Origin: Caccoplasma_A sp045587545
GTDB taxonomy: Bacteria > Bacteroidota > Bacteroidia > Bacteroidales > G3-4614
Assembly (NCBI GenBank): GCA_045587545.1
Contig: JAZNCN010000020.1
Coordinates: 17,336-81,335, forward strand
Reading direction: 5' to 3'
Length of the DNA: 64,000 nt
The translations under genes were made by a program, and so were the position numbers. Every line of letters starts with the position of its first letter. Position 1 is the stretch's first letter. Positions 60,901 through 64,000 of the stretch are shown in pieces. The notes under the pieces were generated by a model. That model was not told the origin of the DNA and did not search any database. It saw only the letters and a program-made list of their open reading frames with translations.

Positions 60901-63069
60901 TGCCGACTCTAATGTGGTTACATGGTAATAACCATTCCAACCTGCAGATAGGTTTGCAGGGGTGCTCATATCATCAAAACTTGTAAGTTCTTTATAATAG
61001 ATACAAACATCTGTACGACCGCTTCCTGTTGGCAATGATTGTAATGCAAGGTACATATCTTTGCTGTCGCTGTTACGTTTTACAGGAACAATCAAAATCT
61101 CTCCATTTGCAGCACTACCACCTGGAGTTCGTCCTGCTCCATTGAATGAACTTTCAGATACTGAACCCCAACTTCCTTCGCCTGTTGCTGTATTTGTGTA
61201 GGTAAAGATGTTATAGTAACGTCCTGCTGATTTACGGCTTGATATTATTACTCTTCCGTCGGGCATCTCCTCACATTTTGGTTCATCTCCCGAAGGAACC
61301 GGTTGTGCAAATGCTCCACCAAGTGCGTGCCAAGTACGTCCAAAGTCATCAGAATATACTACTCGGTTTCCTCCCGGACGTGCATTAATAGCTGCATATA
61401 GACGATAGTAATCGCCGTTCTTAACTATACGGCTTTGGAATACTTTTCCTCCTGCTATAAATGCCGATTGGATTTGACTACCTGAATCAAACAATGAGTA
61501 AATATCTTCTGTTATGTTTTTAGGTTCTTCCCAATCCCATTCTTCTGTATTTTGATTATATGTTCCGTATATAACTCCTATCATATTTGGATTTTGGCGA
61601 GTTGCCGACACATAGTGAGTACATCCTGCTACTACAAATATTGCTACTTTATTACTCTCACGGTCAGCAACAATTGCAGGGTCTCCGAATGCAATTTCAA
61701 ATACGTTTGTATTGGCATTTATAAGAGATGCATCTCCTACTGCTACATCTACCTCATCACCCCAAGTTACTCCGTTATCTTTACTAACACGACATACAAC
61801 ATCTACTTGCCCGTAGCCAGGATCTGTTCCACAAATCAAATGTGCGGCTACTGCTATCAAATCGTTGTTATATGCTTTTGCAATACCCGGAATACGATAT
61901 GGATATATTTGATTGACTTGACTTATATTCGCTGATGAGAACAAATTTTGCTTTTTCTCGTTGCTGGGTGTTGAGTCTTCGACTTCTAAGGTAATATCAA
62001 CTACACAACCATTGTTTGAAGCCATTTCTGACGCTCCACATGGATCAAGAGAATTCCAATCAACTTTGAAACGTAAACGATATGTTCCAGGATCTAAATC
62101 AGATGGCAATGTCCAAGAAGGGATATTGGTATTTGATACTCCACAACCTTCGGTCATTGAACCATTATTTATATTATTGCCATTATAATAGTTATAACTT
62201 ACCAATTCACCGCCAGTTGTTCCATTGTTATTGGCTGTGGTCTCAAATGTTTTATCTCCGTTATAATCAATATAAACATATCCGTGCATCCAATCTACCC
62301 CGGACATCGCTGTAAAATTCAATGTAGCTCCTGCTGTTGTTTTCAAGACATCAGTTGTCCTATCCTTGTACATAGCATCAGTGTAACTTGTCTGAATATT
62401 ATCAAGTGAAACACTATTTGTTCCATCAGACAAAGTGAATGACGTAAATTTTCGGTTTAGGGCTGATCCTGATGAATGTTTATTTGTCATGTTGCCTGAA
62501 GGGGCACAATAGCCTTTTTCATATAAATAGAACTCGGCACAATTGGCGTGTAGATTTGCTCCTGCAGTTCCTAATGTAGTTGATGCATACAACAATACAT
62601 ATTGTCCACTTACTGTTGTTCCCAAATCAATCTTATGCTCTTGAGCATTATAGTTGAATGTTCCTGAAGTTACTTCAGTCATTGTCCCCGAAATATTTGA
62701 TGTATTTGGTGCTGTATCACTTACATATAGTGTATAGTTGTTAATATTTCCATTACATTCGTTTGGATTTGCTGTACGAGATACATAATTGAACGCATCA
62801 AATGATTGTATGCTACCTAAATTAAACATAATCCAATGAGGGACATCTGTATCGGCATTTGCTCCGTTATATTCGTTATGCCACCATGTTCCTAAGCTTC
62901 CGTCAATAGCATACGATGCCCTACCTTCTGAAGCATCATTAGCATGTTCTGAACTTGCTGTCGCTGTCCATCCGTTCCGGCTTAATTGTATCAAATCAGC
63001 CTTAACATTTTGATACGGGAATAACGCTAATAGCACAAGCGTTAATGCCCAAAGTAGTTTTTTCTTCAT
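54949..63069 (-). CDS. Giant secreted multidomain sialidase (GH33-like) with T9SS tail
   Basis: The 2706-residue product has a signal peptide ending NVKA. Modules from the sequence: F5/8C domain about 25-185 (LSRNGWTATASSEH, FNLGSIQSFDAFNYVSR); GEVED about 190-365; sialidase propeller about 375-790, with YRIPGI near 390, Asp-boxes SKDNGVTW near 431 and SDDFGRTW near 576, an EEMPDGRVIISSR motif and YSSMDLQADGKVGFIYEE near 726 holding the usual nucleophile Tyr; FIVAR-like helical segment about 1018-1076; InlB-like units near 1253-1325, 1516-1593 and 1593-1670; a second GEVED about 1740-1883; a chitobiase C-like unit about 1886-1973; T9SS tail about 2635-2706. It should release terminal sialic acids at the cell surface. 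Far larger than usual sialidases. Confidence 0.9.
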   Translation of the reverse strand: MKKKLLWALTLVLLALFPYQNVKADLIQLSRNGWTATASSEHANDASEGRASYAIDGSLGTWWHNEYNGANADTDVPHWIMFNLGSIQSFDAFNYVSRTANPNECNGNINNYTLYVSDTAPNTSNISGTMTEVTSGTFNYNAQEHKIDLGTTVSGQYVLLYASTTLGTAGANLHANCAEFYLYEKGYCAPSGNMTNKHSSGSALNRKFTSFTLSDGTNSVSLDNIQTSYTDAMYKDRTTDVLKTTAGATLNFTAMSGVDWMHGYVYIDYNGDKTFETTANNNGTTGGELVSYNYYNGNNINNGSMTEGCGVSNTNIPSWTLPSDLDPGTYRLRFKVDWNSLDPCGASEMASNNGCVVDITLEVEDSTPSNEKKQNLFSSANISQVNQIYPYRIPGIAKAYNNDLIAVAAHLICGTDPGYGQVDVVCRVSKDNGVTWGDEVDVAVGDASLINANTNVFEIAFGDPAIVADRESNKVAIFVVAGCTHYVSATRQNPNMIGVIYGTYNQNTEEWDWEEPKNITEDIYSLFDSGSQIQSAFIAGGKVFQSRIVKNGDYYRLYAAINARPGGNRVVYSDDFGRTWHALGGAFAQPVPSGDEPKCEEMPDGRVIISSRKSAGRYYNIFTYTNTATGEGSWGSVSESSFNGAGRTPGGSAANGEILIVPVKRNSDSKDMYLALQSLPTGSGRTDVCIYYKELTSFDDMSTPANLSAGWNGYYHVTTLESAYSSMDLQADGKVGFIYEEDLTSGGTVQNPVTTTFPNGQDPWGSSTHNFDGYNNIYRAYTIEELTNNAYSLKTDVNRGTFVKTYLTAAVDASLLSADSKTALKASITSMGDNPTTAEVDAIYAELDKDPFDGQIVTFTNVQQNGDKRALYVNGSNVLSLGTTSQTAESLGESAQFLCEKLPNGKYTFKNIATNDYMIYRNQDNPSDATAKGTNDNKGTLSTYDATYCDWTLGDGSGTKAGTYYISTGRPSQTSPTSCLIVLSTGLFDGWARHEVAYTATYSNLYEIGIVSVPTDELLSDAKTLISKAGVGYPAENSTARTTLQSAINAAEADPNSENGMALQNAIDAYYASTDVEMPAAETLYSFIVGHGNSKYYIYNNNGTLAIASYTEGTTVLPATAKFLCEVSGNYYMFRTSDGKYMAFPPHNTGDFNDVSPDGIEDAASDKTKFSIAKLYNNINADVTVSNQDLFGNVYLTVLLRGTPKTGNNAGTPQSGVIVVKTTEGIWDGANKPYDNGTFSSAISVIPQEIGERTITVEVSSSDTGKGEVAIEGTDEKTITSSEIVTVKAIANDGYKFVKWTVGDVEVGTSATYTDATSGDKTYTAHFEPLSATDKYALIQKPQYSTVGNINYITNAEISENSVGVAPGVIDLSEIPTVTGSNYTRQRGVTDVIEAEAGADIYLTLTIATNWGGMKFYQLNKGNEEKKVYGQYGPIAAANAEKFWSDIETASQTDNGIIVEKDQNKVSFRFTFAKEDLQEGDIVVIRAMSANAEVTSPNSSTLTEGTYIDFLFEIVGEAVPHIVKVVVTPSVGGSATINGEERTQIEASGIVSLSATPKEGYRFLSWTDNNEKLISENADFTKPIVADTTYRANFVKVWNVTATSNNQEWGTVTIDGKNSEGSVDHAATITLTAKPTTSGKFIHWTLNEEPISTQNPFKTTILKDEVYKAVFEKDYPAVKLKYTGNEKQINRYLKSLTVEAGDISTTVFDADSETSLPRVDAEYTAFGNSGSSTATPTTTGALIDKTANPIKVMQGTETIALTFKQWATDMKNGIVADSDAQLLYTQQAIFVDWNGDKDFADANEAYDKSSDAETNGTFAAPEGYTRSITLPQGVQPGVYRMRVVYHEPVGAYPSDWRGDFTEATSANIVTNGKVYDFAIEIVADKNYITFTAPGGTYFKMGETADVTLTYPLEGTKIYYTTNGFEPDENSAVIDNGGKVALNTFNEGVVTIKAKAYNPENASFCSPLYSASYNISSHYSLGEVPITTYNANTTTIVGAAISNGVGVENGTINHNFVQGQRTATTPISVAGDATFNLDVTFNLKWYGFKIYRINYTDTEIQRSGVQSYIGSNAEEVNATEFESGLTTAGYTFTKDGDQYTVSIPITIKNEENELGEGTNVAYRFIVTGGLNAETLAPSGSYGDGEYVDFMFTVQPQSSITKLAGTATKDLNITVKTTDACYLQVGGYSQNLPEAQTLTIPASLNAAGEMDIQIVGAEIEKMDIEVIEKGTNILLPNVDFLGEVTLKSDADYVATTVSYASVLPEDGIKVVVEKEITLPYDKYDSGIKNAYYNFLSMPFDFDPGTNIEYWDGDSWQPAALEQDIRILRYNSLQRAYGTQYYGKNWQTIGGTGGIIHANNGFVMVGNVKHDKGDHKMKVRFKSFYAEQANPGQTAVTREIKYAQDGSHKSVKAIRYRNNRGETHRFDADWQHVGSPYLTHSDGIDYILYYHDGYKYKAVSQIENPSILAFQSVMFQANMEDFVEKNIVITPLASSSRTKMAQSVYGRAYLAINDEESVKIMLSDEASENFVVNEDAWYLEPTSNNEATMSVNVAGSEASITVQPEPSEMPLTVYTGVKSTQTISLSRVDGDVNIYLKDAVTDEVVCLNDEDYTFEASPKTTIANRFTISMTEPTGIEGSIVSTSDIKVAVNGDNLTIYGTEAGEAVTLYSMNGTVLATAETEDGVTTIETTATGVVVVKVGTEAVKVVK

Positions 63070-63118
63070 ACTTCTTTTTATTTGATTATTATTTTTATTT
63101 TTCCTTGTTTTTCTATTC

Positions 63119-63163
63119 TAATCCTCTCCCCCAACCCCTCTCCAATAGGGAGTGGTGTAAGGT
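63119..63163. repeat. CCCCTCTCC palindrome, second copy
   Basis: TCCTCTCCCCCAACCCCTCT followed by CCAATAGGGAGTGGTG, which can fold back. Same core as 21487-21529. The 828-base gap 63070-63897 holds this, repeats and a terminator; I see no real gene in it. Confidence 0.6.
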
Positions 63164-63351
63164 TAGTTATCATCTCTAAAATTTGCTTTATAGTTATGCT
63201 ATTCTATTTCACTTTTTTAGCCAACTACACCCTCATTGCGTACCGTTATGTGTACACTTTGCTTTGCAAAGTTAAACCTTTTTTTTATTTATTTGCCGTT
63301 TATAATGTTAAATTTTTCTGTTTTAATATTTTAGGAGCTCAACAGGGTGGT

Positions 63352-63414
63352 AGATATCAGTTGTTAGTTGTTGGCTAACGCCACCCTACGTGTAGTTGTT
63401 AGTTTTTAGTTAAA
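63352..63414. repeat. TTAGTTGTTAG-family repeat
   Basis: CAGTTGTTAGTTGTTGGC, TAACGCCACCCTACGTG and TAGTTGTTAGTTTTTAGTT. It resembles the inverted copy at 54898-54948, including the GGCTAACGC core. Confidence 0.6.
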
Positions 63415-63795
63415 TAGGATTACTAAGGTTACTAGGATAGCTAGGTTGGCTAGGTTAGCTAGGGTTACTAGGATAGCTAGGTTGGCTAGGATAGCTAGGT
63501 TAGCTAGGTTGGCTAGGGTTACTAGGATGGCTAGGTTAGCTAGGTTAGCTAGGGTTACTAGGTTGGCTAGGTTAGCTAGGATAGCTAGGGTTACTAGGTT
63601 AGCTAGGGTTACTAGGTTAGCTAGGTTAGCTAGGGTTACTAGGTTAGCTAGGTTGGCTAGGGTTACTAGGTTAGCGAGGATAGCTAGGTTAGCGAGGATA
63701 GTTAGGGTTAGCTAGGTTAGCTAGGGTTAGCTAGGTTGGCTAGGATAGCTAGGGTTACTAGGTTGGCTAGGGTTACTAGGTTAGCTAGGGTTTTA
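63415..63795. repeat. 9-base minisatellite, about 40 units
   Basis: A run of 9-base units with consensus GCTAGGTTA. Unit types GCTAGGTTG, GCTAGGATA, GCTAGGGTT and ACTAGGTTA alternate; units ending GGGTT are nearly always followed by an ACTAGG unit. As nine is a multiple of three, a fake ORF of LAR/VTR/IAR triplets runs through it. The tract lies between two T9SS genes of the minus strand. Confidence 0.9.
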
Positions 63796-63841
63796 CTTAG
63801 CTATCTTAGTTATCTTAGTTATCTTAGCTATCTTAGTTAAA
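63796..63841. repeat. CTTAGTTAT tandem flank, inverse of the minisatellite
   Basis: ACTTAGCTATCTTAGTTATC-type 9-base units, roughly the complement of the AACTAAGATAGCTAAG words at 21.58 kb and able to pair with TAGCTAAG words of the minisatellite side. It ends just before the terminator hairpin. Confidence 0.7.
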
Positions 63842-63846
63842 AACAA

Positions 63847-63883
63847 AAAAAATGGTTGCCCTCGAAGGACAACCATTTTTTAT
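63847..63883. terminator. Terminator of the next T9SS gene (repeated sequence)
   Basis: AAAATGGTTGCC, loop, GGACAACCATTTTTT. Nearly identical to 54858-54897. On the minus strand it follows the stop at 63898. Confidence 0.8.
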
Positions 63884-63897
63884 ATAACAACTAACAA

Positions 63898-64000
63898 CTA
63901 CTTAACAACTTTAACAACTGTGTTGTCAGCTTTAATTACTATTACTCCGGTTGCTGAAGTTGATACTGTTGTTACTCCTTCTTCTGCTACAGCGTTGGTT
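63898..64000 (-). CDS. C-terminus of another T9SS-sorted protein (partial)
   Basis: The minus strand from the window edge reads NAVAEEGVTTVSTSATGVIV, IKADNTVVKVVK and a TAG at 63898-63900. This is nearly the same as the last 30 residues of the 2706-residue sialidase protein (GVTTIETTATGVVVVKVGTE, AVKVVK). Only 33 codons are in the window; the rest lies beyond 64000. Together with the shared terminator this suggests a tandem relative of the giant gene or shared 3' ends. Confidence 0.85.
   Translation of the reverse strand, partial: TNAVAEEGVTTVSTSATGVIVIKADNTVVKVVK

Noticed and set aside
63446..63715. Open frame of 89 codons made of LAR/VTR/IAR triplets
   Set aside because: It is the translation of the 9-base minisatellite; any repeat of nine bases without a stop gives such a frame. 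No start context or protein-like features.
63415..63795. Possible CRISPR array
   Set aside because: Units are 9 bases and directly adjacent with no spacers, and no cas gene is in the window.

Overview
The window is chromosomal DNA from an AT-rich member of the order Bacteroidales (phylum Bacteroidota). Several independent signs support this: the str/S10 ribosomal gene order rpsL-rpsG-fusA-rpsJ-rplC; a fused MurF-alanine racemase; a SusC/SusD outer-membrane pair; many large secreted proteins ending in a type IX secretion (T9SS) sorting tail; FISUMP and BACON-type domains; and promoters of the Bacteroidota type (TTTG, about 19-20 bases, TAnnTTTG). I cannot name genus or species from sequence alone.

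Layout. 1-4.3 kb: minus-strand ribosomal operon with a clear promoter and a leader hairpin. 4.3-6.2 kb: a T9SS cargo protein, a gene remnant and a lipoprotein. 6.3-9.8 kb: GSCFA protein and MurF-Alr (cell wall). 9.9-12.9 kb: a GH92 mannosidase-type enzyme followed by a GH97 protein cut off after its N-terminal domain, beside a palindromic repeat. 13.05-13.8 kb: tRNA-Gly, tRNA-Leu, a long rod-shaped structured RNA and a small HTH regulator whose start codon abuts that RNA. 14-21.5 kb: a T9SS-like protein, a 1919-residue mosaic of FISUMP, InlB-like and ricin-like repeats, and a lipoprotein made of the same modules. 21.8-25 kb: an overlapping M6 protease-TSCPD-FKBP operon. 25.3-33.7 kb: zinc metalloprotease, SusC, SusD and a T9SS protein. 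33.9-39.3 kb: C1 peptidase, glutamate dehydrogenase and the two NfnAB-like flavoprotein subunits. 39.3-43.4 kb: TcdA, LolD-type ATPase, DUF3467, CysS and a SIMPL protein. 43.4-49.7 kb: a second M6 protease, a membrane-anchored AraC regulator, a roughly 300-base region with strong RNA-like structure, two paralogous lipoproteins and an outer-membrane barrel gene with a frameshifted signal peptide. 49.8-54.6 kb: MnmD, a biotin carboxyltransferase subunit, a small lipoprotein and ArgS. 54.9-64 kb: a 2706-residue sialidase-containing T9SS protein, a 9-base minisatellite and the tail of another T9SS protein.

How it fits together (inference). The centre of the window reads as a protein- and peptide-using lifestyle: secreted metalloproteases, a TonB-dependent SusCD importer, a periplasmic or secreted C1 peptidase, then glutamate dehydrogenase with an NADPH-linked flavoprotein pair. 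The mannosidase, the GH97 remnant and the sialidase suggest use of host or dietary glycoproteins.

The items most worth a second look are the unassigned pseudoknotted RNA candidate near 47.6-47.9 kb, the structured RNA ending at the start codon of the HTH gene near 13.4-13.6 kb, the (GT)n frameshift at 49.25 kb, the GH97 truncation next to a palindromic repeat, and the 104-base perfect duplication inside the mosaic surface protein.
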